Assembly (NCBI GenBank): GCA_961205875.1
Contig: OY540813.1
Span: forward strand, 20,927,001 to 20,991,000
Direction: 5' to 3'
DNA: 64,000 bases
Source of the DNA: Sialis fuliginosa
Taxonomy: Eukaryota; Arthropoda; Insecta; Megaloptera; Sialidae
Made by a program: the position numbers and the translations under genes. A model generated the notes under the pieces. That model had not been told where the DNA came from. It was given only the letters and a program-made list of their open reading frames with translations, and made no database searches. This document shows positions 1 through 10,961 of this stretch, piece after piece. Within the stretch, counting starts at the first letter, position 1. Every line of letters starts with the position of its first letter.

Positions 1-1074
1 TGGTTTCCAAAATAATTCAAAAATCACTTTAAGAACCTTTACCTACTTATCTTAGATCTTATATTATATAAGTGAAATACCATGATTTTTTAAAAAATGT
101 TAGTTATTTATATTTAAATGATAAAATCTAAGTAATTTTAAATCCTACAAACATGTAATACAAGTATATATATTAATTAAAAATAATTAATTAATTTTTC
201 TATTAAGAGATTCAAAACAAAATTAAAACTTTAATCACCTTCACATTAAACTACAATATACAAATTCTTCCATTCACCATAAGGAAGAACATCGTGTATT
301 ATTTTATTCAATTATGCAAATGACATAAAAGACAAAACTTTACTGTAATTAATTCACCTGTGTATGATAATTTTTTTTTATATTTTGCATACCACAGTCG
401 CCGCGAAATTGCCATGTCGGGAGCTTGCTGTTCCGCATCTCAAATGAATAGCTATCTGTGTCTCCTTTTAATCAAATACTTCTGCTCTGTAGCAAAAACA
501 AAGGCCCGCCCGACGTTACGAAAAACTAATTTTCTTTAAGCGAAAATGCATGTTTTTAAATTAGCACCGTTTAGGGTAAATGCTTTAACAGGTATTAAAT
601 ATAAAATGATAATGATTTGTTAAAACATTTTTGTTAATATTCATACAGTGACTTATTAATTAAGTATTCTAATAGGTACAGTATGACTCACTGACTTACC
701 CGAGTCCTTTGAAATGGTTGTAATCATTTATAAAAGATACATTTTCAGTTGATCCGTTCGTCGTACATGAATAATATTGAATAATATTATAAGAATATTA
801 AACATATGCATTTAAACTAACGACGTAATTATTTCATACAACTAATATTCATTTTTAGGTTATGTTATGTATGTCCGTCCGTCCGTTATGACCCCTCGAT
901 ATAGATATAAAGATAATGGAACAAAATATTTTCAAAAAAGGCCAGAAAAAAATATTATAAATATTATATTTTTTTAATTTAAAAATGTCTTCTCCCCCCC
1001 CCCTCTATGGACTCTATCATCGTTATAGTACTTACTGTTAGTTCAAAATTCCGGAAAATGGCTTAAAAAGTTTT
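1..1074. other. AT-rich non-coding stretch with one GC-richer patch
   Basis: I see no gene here. The only contrast is a GC-richer patch at about 390-515 (several CpG, runs such as GTCGCCGCG and GGCCCGCCCG) that has no ORF of note and no clear splice sites. It may be an old repeat or a non-coding exon. At 870-890 there is a short GTCC repeat. Confidence 0.5.
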
Positions 1075-1082
1075 CTAATGAC

Positions 1083-1347
1083 TAGAGATTGGAAAAATAG
1101 TTTTTCAACTATTGCGTAAAAATACATTTATTGTAATTTTATTACATATCTCCACCATTTTCAGAAAACTATATAGTTTGATTGAACACAATTTGAACTC
1201 AACTATTTGCAACTACCTTTCCAATTTTTTTAAAACTATTTGCACAAATTATTATTCAATAGTAAAAAAAAACTATTTACTATTTCCGAAAAAAAATTCA
1301 ACTGGTAACTATTTCATTGAAAATAACAACTATTTTTCCAATCTCTA
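1083..1347. mobile_element. hAT-type MITE, 265 bp
   Basis: Terminal inverted repeats are exact over 18 bases: the left end reads TAGAGATTGGAAAAATAG and the right end is its reverse complement. Flanking 8-mers CTAATGAC (1075-1082) and GTAATAAC (1348-1355) match at 6 of 8 positions, as expected for a worn hAT target duplication. The interior is a degenerate run of AACTATT-like units, which produces a spurious 78-codon ORF. There is no transposase, so it is non-autonomous. hAT is assigned from the TAGAGAT-type terminus and the 8-bp duplication. Confidence 0.75.
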
Positions 1348-1513
1348 GTAATAACTTACTTACCATTAATATAATACGGTAATTTATTTTTACGTACGTA
1401 TATTAAATGTTTTACAAAATATTAGATAAAAAAATCCATTAACAAAAAAATAAAATACATACTTTCATTTTGTCCGCGACTGATAATAATCATTCTACTA
1501 CATGTAATTTGTA

Positions 1514-1643
1514 TGCCCTGTTTAGACTAAAAAGATAAAACAGTTTTTACAATACTTACAATATTTAAAACTGTATAAGGTTTGTCGCTATTTTGTTAAA
1601 AAGATCCATGTTGTTGTTTTGTCTCTTTGGTCTAAACACGGCA
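1514..1643. mobile_element. Harbinger-type palindromic MITE, copy 1
   Basis: Inverted ends: left TGCCCTGTTTAGACTAAA, right (reverse complement) TGCCGTGTTTAGACCAAAG. It belongs to the same family as 6552-6690 and 10500-10639. Flanks are GTA and TTA, a decayed version of the TWA target duplication seen cleanly at the other copies. It is about 130 bp and non-coding. Confidence 0.7.
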
Positions 1644-1646
1644 TTA

Positions 1647-2865
1647 CGTGCACGCGGTGAACCTAAACAATGCCTGACTGCACACAAAAATCGATTCACT
1701 TTTTTTACTTTAAAGCTTAAAAATGAAATTTTTAGAAAAAAACTTTTAATTCGGACTAATTCACCTAAATGTATATTTTTTAAATGATTTTTAACTTTTT
1801 GTACGTAAACAAATTAATTGTAAATTACAGATGACGGTACATTGGTAATTATTGTGTCATAAACTACCAATTAGTATTGGTTTCAACCACAAAAACCGTT
1901 GGTAAGTTGAACCGGTCACTTAAAACGTAGTATTTTTTATACGTTAACCACTCGCTTAATAAGATGTATGTATGTATGTATTGACTTATTTTTTACAACT
2001 TAATTAAATTAATAATTTCAATTATATTACATACCAATTATGTGATCAAAAGAACATTTACTGAAAAAATCGCTCAAAAATTACAAATCATTCGTAAATT
2101 ACACATCTCTAATATATTCTACATAATATACAATTTATATTTATTTTCAAGATTAACTTATTCATTTTATATACAATTTTTAATATATTGAAGTAGATAA
2201 GTTTAATATGAATATCATAATAATATGTATATTTTATGGTGAATGAATATTTTTGCGATTAGGTAATTTATTTATCTCATGAAATTCAGATTCAAACTAT
2301 TACCTATACTAATACACATAATAGATTTTCCTAGAAAAAACAATTACGTCTTCGTATTCTTACGATTTATGATTTTGTATTAATTTCAGTTCAGTGGAGT
2401 AGAATGTAAGTCTGTGGGCGTACATGTAGGTACACACATAAAACTTATGCCTGGAACATAGATAAACTTATTTATTGAAAAACGTTATATTTATATTATT
2501 ATACCCTTGCCAAACTGCGCATTTTAAGTAAGACTTCAATAAAAAAAAAAATTGCGAATAACAACATAATATTGTGAATAAATACCTTTATTATATTTCT
2601 CAGATCCATTATAAATAATTGTTATTATACCTATACGTACGTAAAAAAATTTGCGTGGTTCGAAATGAGCTTTTTAATGGGACGTATATTTTAGTTCAGA
2701 ATGGTACTCAACAGATTGTTTTCCGTCCAAATATTTCAATTTAATTTCCACTGTGTCTAATTTGGGTCTAATGCGATCCCAAATAAAAATAGGAATTCCT
2801 AATTGAGTCAGAATTTTCTATTCATTAATTTAAATTTAGGTGTTTATCAACACACTGTATACAAT
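1647..2865. other. AT-rich non-coding stretch, no gene seen
   Basis: Nothing codes here. There is a short tetranucleotide run of ATGT at about 1966-1980. No inverted termini or conserved peptides were recognised. Confidence 0.5.
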
Positions 2866-3845
2866 GCCTTCCAAAAGTTCCGAGCCACCTAAATAACTTT
2901 TGAATGGTTTGGAATATAGGATTTAAATTTATAGATCACAAAATCTATTATTTAACCAAAAATACACTCACCTCCAGAGGACGGGAAGGGGAGCCAAGAT
3001 ATCTTAAATGGCATGTGGGGTTGAGTGAGGGCTCATTCGAAAGCTTTCCGAGAGGAAAACAAAGCGGGTCGCCTGGGTATCTGTAATTTTTTTCGAAGAA
3101 TTATAATCAGTTGAACATTTCTATTGAAATTAAGTTTAACTCATTTTCAAAAATGTGCTGAAATGAAAAATACTAAATCAAAAAGAATATTACACAAACA
3201 CTGTCAAAATTTTACAAGCTACCGCGTGAAATAAATGTAGCCGGCATTCGAGTTTTGATATTTGAGTTCAAACCAAACAACTTTTTATACATTTCTATTG
3301 TCAGAAAATGCATTTAACTGATGAGAGGACGTATGATGACATAATAAGGTCCTACCGATACTTCCCCATACATCGGTCTCAAAAACAACTCAAAAAAATG
3401 ATATTATAGCACAACATTAGTCCAACGAATTTTGAAGAAGCATCACTATCATCCTTACAAAATACATCTAGTCCAGGGGCTATCCGAAGGCGATTATGAC
3501 AGAAGAGTAGAATTTTGTGACTCAATGATGACACGACTTGCTGATAGTCGCGTTTTTCAACTGAATCATTCTTTTTCATTTTAGTACCTACATTTTTGCA
3601 AATGTATTTAACTTAATTTCAATAGAAATGTTCAAATGATCATAACGCGTTGTTTTTGTCTCGAAAAGTCCTTTCGAACGAGTCCTCACTCAACCTCACA
3701 TACCATTTAAAATTTCTTGGCTCACTCCGTCCTCCGGAGGTACGGAGGTGTGTGTTTTTGTGATTAAATAATAGACTTTTTGATCCCATTGTATATATTT
3801 CAAACCATCCAAAAGTTATTTAGGTAACCTGTAACTTTGGAAGGC
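2866..3845. mobile_element. Foldback element with long inverted arms around a transposase fragment
   Basis: The left arm (about 2866-3150) reappears inverted at about 3575-3845: GCCTTCCAAA is the outer end on both sides, and the CTCACTCAACC and TTAATTTCAATAGAAATGTT segments match across the arms. The two arms are each about 270 bp and clearly diverged. Between them sits a short coding remnant of a mariner-superfamily transposase (3402-3584). No exact target duplication was found. The layout suggests a Tc1/mariner-related element with unusually long inverted ends, or a foldback that captured a transposase piece. Confidence 0.7.
3402..3584 (+). pseudogene. Transposase fragment, Tc1/mariner superfamily (DUF4817-linked type)
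   Basis: A 60-codon open frame between an in-frame TGA and a TAG encodes VQRILKKHHYHPYKIHLVQ followed by LSEGDYDRRVEFCDSMMTRL. This block is characteristic of the insect transposase family whose N-terminus is the DUF4817 helix-turn-helix. In intact proteins it lies between the DNA-binding region and the first catalytic aspartate motif (FTDEA-like). Here the frame ends before that motif and there is no start codon or N-terminal domain, so the gene is dead. It lies inside the inverted arms of the 2866-3845 element, which suggests it is the element's own transposase. The identification rests on recognising the peptide; a translated search would settle it. Confidence 0.75.
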
Positions 3846-4670
3846 ACGTATATTTTATATACACACATAATTTATATAAACAATAGGTGCGTTATTTTAT
3901 TTGTAAAATATATTATGCATATTTAACTTGAATTAATGTACTCGAGAAGAGCCAGTGTACACTGTTGATAAAACGTGAGATACATCAGTTATTGAAGCTT
4001 TTAACCATATAATAAAATATTCCATATTTTTCGCGAAATATTACTGGTACACAAATTCGCATACACTTTGTTCAAGATAATATTAAACTGTCATGGTATA
4101 GCATTATTTGAAGCGTTATTATGATATAGATTTTTTTATATCTCTAGAAAAATTCAGTTTATAAAATAACCCTTATCCATAATGTGTAATAAAGATGATT
4201 GAATATTTATAATATAACATGAGACTTTTATATATTACATTCAAATTACACATATTACTCTATTTTTTAATATTTGGAAATAATAAAAAAATTTATTTTC
4301 TTTTCTGGGGCTCCTAAACCTGTTATTTTTAGTCATAATATAAATTACGGAATCTTCGAATAGCTACAAAAATACTGTGATAGCTGAATCACCGAGCTGA
4401 ATTAAAAAAAAATTAGTAACCCATTTTTTTCACTAAGAAAACGCCAATTTTTAAAACTCAGGTCTGTTATTGATCCATTATTTATTTTAACTCCTAACTG
4501 ACATACAGACACAGTGTCCACTCTATAGCTATTCCTTTTTCCGAAAACAGTACGGAACCATAGAAATAAAATAACATAGAGTAGGGGAGGCAGTCGAAAA
4601 AATAATACTCACTACATTTCACGTGATATTATATAATATCTTAATATATAAATAAAAACATTGGTGCGTA
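3846..4670. other. AT-rich non-coding stretch, no gene seen
   Basis: No coding or repeat structure was recognised apart from general AT-richness. Confidence 0.5.
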
Positions 4671-4965
4671 TGTATGTGTTCTCATCAGGCCTAAACCAAT
4701 GGACGTATCAAAACTATATTCACACCATATGTTCGTTGGGTGTGATAAGTTTATATATTTTTTGGACCCTGAAGATGGCGCTGGGGTCGAGGTATTTCGA
4801 AAAAATGTATTTTTTCTATATAAAAAATACATCAAAACGTTATTTTTTTGTATGTGATCTCATCAGGCCTAAACCACTGGTCGCATCGATGTCATATTCA
4901 CACATGTTTGTTTGGTGCTCCATTAGGTTTTTGTGGACCCGGTAGGTGGCACTAGGATCGAGATA
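4671..4965 (+). repeat. Two tandem copies of a 178-bp unit
   Basis: The segment CTCATCAGGCCTAAACCA at 4681 recurs at 4859 with period 178. The rest of the unit is diverged but colinear (ATATTCACAC, TGGACCC, GGTCGAG / GGATCGAG). Each unit contains a CCTGAAGATGGCGCT-like stretch, or its degraded equivalent, that resembles footprints common in insect retroelement tails. The small ORF spanning both copies is incidental. Confidence 0.65.
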
Positions 4966-6548
4966 ATTAGGTGTATGTAAATATACATACCACATATACG
5001 TAAGATTTAAAAAATATATATATAAAAATCTGTATATACCTTATAATAACCAATTTAAAATGGTATAAAGTATTATAACGTACAATAATGTAGGTATACA
5101 ATAGTAGTAACTTTAAATATTCTAACATAATACATAATACAGCTAATAATATTTTTTCTTATACATGGCCAGCCATGTACAACGAGCAAAAAAAGAACAA
5201 TGAACTTTACGTGCGAAAAGAAGATGTTTTGATACCTGTACATACATATATAAAAAGTCCCGAATTAAATGACAACTCTAACAATGGATGCTTTCATGCC
5301 ATTTTCAAAAGAAAATTAATACTTTCAGTTTATATTCAGAAAAACATATTCTGACAACTGCGGCAGTTGTCAGTTCGATTCGTAATATTTTGCATGTAGG
5401 TATAAGATACTAGCACCAGTCTTAGATATGACCCCAGTAATGACTATTTTTTAATTAAATGTACTGAATTAAAAATATTTGTTGATATTTGATTACTACC
5501 ATTTCTGAATATTTAACTGTCTTACAGCGTGATTTGATGACAATCGGCCAATAGAAGTCCAAATGGTGGACATTTAAACTAATATTAATATAATTTATCT
5601 ATAAATTATTATATTATCATAGCAACTGCTTTACATTGTTTCTTTGGCGATTCTTTCTTTTATATCTTTTGTGTCATAGTACTTATCATTTTGTAATCAT
5701 TAGCAAGTGCCCATCACTACGTGCTCATTACTGGAGAAAAAACATAAATAAAATAAAATAAAAAATAAACCCGTCAATCATAAAAACAGTAAACCTTGTT
5801 CTTATAGCGGCCATAACTGCTTCCATTGAATTGTTTAAATCATGGCAGATCAGAAACGAAAATCCCTTAGACATAGAGCATAGACCGCGCATTCTGTATT
5901 AACGTAAATGATATAACATTTAATCAAAACAGTGAGAGAAGTATTTTTTGTAAGTTTACCTGCTATTTTGTTAGTACTCGTATTTTACTTTCAAAATCTG
6001 ATTATATAATATTCTAATAAAAACTTATTATAGCTAAATTGATTGAAATATTAAATTAAAAAATATCTATAAAAATGGTCCTACCTATTACCTACATATA
6101 ATTATAACAAAGTATATATAATGTATGATATTATAAACGTTAAATATAACATGCACACACAATAATGTTTATAGTTTGTCAAATATACATACAAATACAT
6201 ATACACATGCAATTCAAAATCAGTATACCTACATTAGTTTATATATTACACAGCTTTGCCTAAATTAAAAACAAAGATGATTAACAACTACCTATGTATA
6301 TTATGGAAAACTTTTAAAATAAAACGTGTGTGATTAATGGTGTGACAGTAAGTTATTATTTATATTTAATAATATAAAATAATTTTACTTTTGGAAATTT
6401 TCATTATTATTTTAGTGATGGATTTATCATCGTAATTAAAATAACAACGAGTCTTGAGTCTTCCCGGTGATCTGGATTTGGAATTTGTCTTCTGGGTATA
6501 AGCCGCGGCGATTTAGTCGATTTATCGGGATCTTTTAAGAGTGAACTT
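4966..6548. other. AT-rich non-coding stretch with a short perfect hairpin
   Basis: No gene. A 10-bp perfect stem with a CGG loop occurs at 5351-5373 (CTGACAACTG / CAGTTGTCAG). The remainder is AT-rich with no recognised repeat ends. Confidence 0.5.
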
Positions 6549-6551
6549 TTA

Positions 6552-6690
6552 TGCGGTGTTCACACCAAAGAAAACAAAACAGCAACACGGTGTTTGAAAA
6601 CACGTCGTATTTAAAAATGCATAGGCTTTATTGCACTTTTGTCAAAAAGACACGATGTTGCTGTTTTGTTTTTTCGGTCTGAACACGGCA
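6552..6690. mobile_element. Harbinger-type palindromic MITE, copy 2
   Basis: Inverted ends TGCGGTGTTCACACCAAAG and (reverse complement of right end) TGCCGTGTTCAGACCGAAA, with an exact TTA duplication on both sides (6549-6551 and 6691-6693). The 139-bp element is almost entirely palindromic, continuing inward as AAAACAAAACAGCAACA. The TTA duplication is the TWA target typical of PIF/Harbinger. Confidence 0.8.
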
Positions 6691-6700
6691 TTAGAATAAC

Positions 6701-6733
6701 CTTGAAGATGTCCACTGCAATGTGTGACGAAAC
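6701..6733 (+). ncRNA. Hammerhead-ribozyme-like core, degenerate
   Basis: The order is TGAAGA (6703-6708), one unpaired T, then GTCCAC pairing with GTGTGAC (one bulge) around TGCAAT, then GAAA (6729-6732). This is the conserved half of a hammerhead: CUGANGA, stem II, GAAA. The first core base is T instead of C and there is an extra T before stem II, so cleavage activity is doubtful. The same layout recurs at 55704-55728. Hammerhead motifs of this kind are known from Penelope-like and other retroelements. Confidence 0.35.
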
Positions 6734-8546
6734 GTTGACCGATAACACGACCAAATCGACGCGATTTACATCCATAAGCCAAGATCCAAATTAACAATGA
6801 ATAAAATGAGCTGGTAGCTACAAATCATGTGAACTGTGTCCTGACGTGAATATACTTTTCAATGTCGAATATGTAATATAAATCATACATTTATCTTGTT
6901 AGTTTGCCAGTTGCTGTACTGTGTTTTTTTACTGTTGATAATTAATTTACATTGTTTTTGACAATTCGCTTTTATAAATTCTGATTACTTCGCTTTTCTT
7001 TTATTTATCTAAAAAATAATCAGTAGTAAGACGTGTCTTTACATCCAGTGTGATTTAAATAGGCAGGTGTACAAGTGTGATTAAATCTAATTTTGATTGA
7101 TAGTGGAAATCCATTTTCGTTCTAGTTTGTACCATTGGCAATTTGAACCATGGTTTAATTTGGAGTGCGGGTTGTTACCGGTAGTTGTTTTCGGATAGTT
7201 TTACATGATAGATGGTTAGCTTCTTGCAATTTAATTTTGTTTCTTCATTGTATTGTACATTGTTGCTGGTATTCTTGCATTTAATGCATAAGTAACCATC
7301 TTGGATTCATTTTGGCTAGTCAACATAATTACACAGCCACACAAATATAAAAAATAAACAAACCGTGGGTTGGACTCTTGAGGTCCACACAACCAACTAA
7401 ACAACATGGTATGACTATAATACTTGAATACTGATTATTTATTGTTTCTATATATATATTTTATGCGAATATTTTTTTTAAATGTATATGAAAAATTATA
7501 ATTGATTTGCCAGAAATAAAACTCACCTTTTTATTATGAATATTAATATAAATTTTCTATGTGCATGTTACTGCCTATCCGTATTCAGTTATTATCTTAT
7601 AGCCCAAACTTATTCTAGAATCTATAGCTTTCGAACAGTGAAAGTTCTTTTAAAATTGGTTCAGTAGACAATGAATAATCCAAAATATTTTCACTGTACA
7701 GACAGAAATAGTTTAAAATATAAATTAAAATTAAAATATAATATTAAAATTATAAAATAAAAACTTTTAGCATATATGTATATAGATATCAATTATATTT
7801 AAAAACAAGTATTTGAATTGCGTTATGCTATTAAAAATACTATAAACAATTTTATTACCATGTTATTAATAATAAATAAATTCCATGTTCAAAACTTCAA
7901 ACGATTTGCCAACAATAATTATTTCAGAAGTCGTATTCACTCATTTATTACGATTTCTGCACGAAATGATATTAATTCTTATTACCAGAAGGTGATATTT
8001 ACTTATTAGTTTAATAATAATTTAACACTACACAGAGACTCATTAGTATGTAAATACATATTAAAGATACGAATACGAAAACATTATGTAAATACAATCG
8101 CCTGCAGAACTCGTCTGCCACCTTAAAAGCCAGAATCGCTTACAACAGATTTTTAATTTAAAGACAAACATCATCGGTTATTTTTTTCTAGGGCGGAGTT
8201 TATATAGTTATAAAATTTTAAATAAAAACAATAAATATATGTCCATTTCAAATAATGATTTATTATTTCAAATTTTGTTTTTGTTATCTAATTTCTTATA
8301 CTTATTATGGTTATTTATGTATGTAAAATAATTTAATTGCACAAATATATTATATGACAACTAGCAAATGAGTTTCACAATATCTGTCTTTGTTTGCATT
8401 TGACTATACATACATATATAATGTATACATAGGTATAGGTACAGTCAAACATTTGATGTGGGTAGTACATACATATTACGCAATAATTTTAAGAATAATT
8501 AAATAATAATATAATTTATCACTATTGGTTACTATTTGGTTAAATG
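6734..8546. other. Retroelement-like tail, then AT-rich non-coding DNA
   Basis: The first 60-70 bases after the hammerhead-like motif (GATAACACGACC, CGACGCGATTTACATCC) look like a retroelement 3' region. From 6880 to 7410 the sequence is less AT-rich with frequent TTGG/TTGT but no durable ORF. After 7420 it is ordinary AT-rich DNA. No gene seen. Confidence 0.45.
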
Positions 8547-8548
8547 TA

Positions 8549-9145
8549 CACTGCTTGTCATAATTAATGGGACACTTTCAATGTAACACAGTTTTAAAAA
8601 TATACGAAAAATATTTGCCAAGTAAATGCACAGCACAGTGCTTCCTCTTGCTAAATTCACCACCGATAGTGTTTAAATACTTAAATGACCTGGAATTGGT
8701 TAACCATTTAATTTTTATACAATTTTACTAAAAAATAATAGTTCGAAATTTTTCTTAAAACTCACCTGATTATTTTTTCGTATATTTTTAATTTTTTGAC
8801 AGTTTCAATCTAAATCTAAATTTATGCAAACGTCAAAATGACATTTAAAACTCCAAAATGACATTTAAAATGTCAAAATGACATTTAATATGTCCAAGCA
8901 AAAATCAATTTTAAAAAATAAAACACGAATTTTTAAAATAAATTGAGCTAAATCATTGAAAGGGAATATTTTATAACAAACGTTGTAGACCCATATTTTA
9001 GGAAATTTAATGCTCTACAAAAAATATTCTATAAAATTTTCACACACCACAATAGTAATTTTTCTGAATTTTCACATTAACATGACAATTTTTAACAAAA
9101 CTGTGTTACACTGAAAAAGTGTCCCACTAATTGTGACAAGCAGTG
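8549..9145. mobile_element. Mariner-like non-autonomous element, 597 bp, TA target
   Basis: Inverted ends CACTGCTTGTCATAATTAAT and (right, reverse complement) CACTGCTTGTCACAATTAGT flanked by TA on both sides (8547-8548, 9146-9147). The ends continue inward (GGGACACTTTC, TGTAACACAGTTTT). The interior has three tandem copies of a roughly 20-bp unit around CAAAATGACATTTAAAA (8835-8890). There is no transposase ORF. Partial copies lie at 34525-34720 (inverted) and 50545-50950. Confidence 0.8.
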
Positions 9146-9147
9146 TA

Positions 9148-9763
9148 CACCACATATCCTCGGTAATGTACTGTATCTATATAATATAACTGTTTTTTTT
9201 TTCTGGAATTCGTTATAAAAAACGTCACTTTTCTTTTTATTTACGTACTTCATTTTGTATTTTTTATATTGCTGTTTTGCTTTTAATGTCTTTTTTTAAA
9301 TGTATTTTCTTTCAAAAAATATCAAAGTAGATAGATAACATGAAAGCTGTAATAAATTATACTTATGTTTATTTAGAAAACATAAAGAGTTACATTTATT
9401 AAATTTTTATTGAAAGTAACAAAAATATATATACAAAAGTCAAATATTAAATTATTTCAGGAAAAATTTCACCAAATAAATTTTCTTTGTGCCTTCTTCG
9501 TAGTTAGAAAAGCTTTTAATTATTTATTTCGTGCAAATTTACAGCAAGTAAATATTAATTAAGACCACGTTAAACAATGAATTACTATTGTGAAATCACA
9601 AGTAACGAAAAACTGAACTCATTAAAGATTCAGAAGTCGTTAAACGTATATAATATAAAAAACAAATACTAAAAATGTTAATATAATTTCAAAATATACT
9701 TTTCAATAGAATATTCCTTTTCTTACTTAATTAAGCATAATATAATATATACATACATATATA
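9148..9763. other. AT-rich non-coding stretch, no gene seen
   Basis: No ORF, no repeat ends recognised. Only poly-T and AT runs. Confidence 0.5.
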
Positions 9764-9767
9764 ATAC

Positions 9768-10390
9768 AGGTTGAGTAAAAAATATTGAATATTGCTCATA
9801 TTTTCTAAAAATATTCATTGTTAAAAATATATTTTAGTAAAGGTTTTTAGAGAAATTATTTCCTATGTAATGCTAATCTTAAAAAAAATTAGTGCTATTA
9901 GTAACGTTACTATGGCATCTAACTCTTTTTTTTAAATGACAACATATTTTTTTTATAGATTCTATAAATAGATCTTAATTTTTGCATACAACCCTATAAA
10001 AATTTTAATGACGATTTTGAAAAAATCTCAAATCACATTAACTTTACCAAGAGCCTTGAAAAATAACTGACACTTGTAATCTTCAAAAAAATCTAACGAG
10101 CAAAAAAATTCATTTAACAAATGTTCAAAACGATGTTCATTGTTTCAGTCATTTTCACATCTGTATTTTTTTTCTAAACGAAACTCTTACATTTTATAAA
10201 GTATGACCATTTTTCGCAAGTATTATTCATTTTTCAAGGCATACTTGGTTAAGTTGCAGCTAATGTGATCTGAAATTATAAAAGTTAATTTTCTCAAAAT
10301 TTTTCGTATGCAATATCATTAAAATTTTACAGGGTTGTATTCAAAAAAATAAGATATATTCATAGAATCAATAAAAAACGCACATAACAT
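9768..10390. repeat. Foldback repeat with about 100-bp inverted arms
   Basis: TTGCATACAACCCTATAAAA at about 9983 reappears inverted near 10320-10345 as TTTTACAGGGTTGTATTCAA. AGAGCCTTGAAAAATAA at 10050 faces TTTTTCAAGGCATACTTGG at 10231. The loop is about 150 bp. The left outer end may start at ACAGGTTGAGT (9768); no matching right end was fixed. Non-coding. Confidence 0.6.
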
Positions 10391-10499
10391 AAAGTACTCA
10401 GAGGTCAAATTATTAATTACAAATAAGAAACACATTTTCTATAAAATATATTGTAATATTTTCAAATTAATATCTTATTTTCCTAAGCCCTGATTCTAA

Positions 10500-10639
10500 T
10501 GGCGTGTTTACACCGAAAAAACAAAACAGCAACATCGTGTCTTTTTTTACAAAATTGCAATAAACCCTATGCATTTTTAAATACGATGTGTTTTCAACCA
10601 CCATGTTGCTATTTTGTTTTCTTTGGTCTAAACACGGCA
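10500..10639. mobile_element. Harbinger-type palindromic MITE, copy 3
   Basis: Inverted ends TGGCGTGTTTACACCGAAA and (reverse complement of right end) TGCCGTGTTTAGACCAAAG, flanked by an exact TAA duplication (10497-10499 and 10640-10642). It is 140 bp and closely similar to copy 2, including the shared interior ATGCATTTTTAAATACGA (inverted as TCGTATTTAAAAATGCAT in copy 2). Confidence 0.8.
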
Positions 10640-10961
10640 TAAGCATTACAAAATTATAATATAAGAATTTGTAGGTATGTAAACATCTTAATACAATTAA
10701 GGATTATCAAACTATTTAGGGATGTTTAAATATTGATGAAGTTTTCATTATGTATGTGTTTTCAAGCAAACATTGTTTCAGTACATGTGTAAACACTACA
10801 TGCAATGTTTGAAAAACTTTTATCAACATTAGTAAATGCAAATGTAACAAATTTTATTGAAAAACTATTCCATTTTTTTTTGTTAAAATATTTGTGTAAC
10901 ATTGCATACATTTACTTGAGTACGTACTCACAAATATAGTAAATAAATATTACAAAAAAAT
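10640..10961. other. AT-rich non-coding spacer
   Basis: No gene or repeat ends seen. Confidence 0.5.

Noticed and set aside
3379..3579. 66-codon minus-strand ORF
   Set aside because: Antisense shadow of the plus-strand transposase fragment at 3402-3584.
4661..4945. 94-codon ORF across the 178-bp tandem repeats
   Set aside because: It exists only because the repeat is open in that frame; the two units are not in the same frame relation and show no conserved protein.
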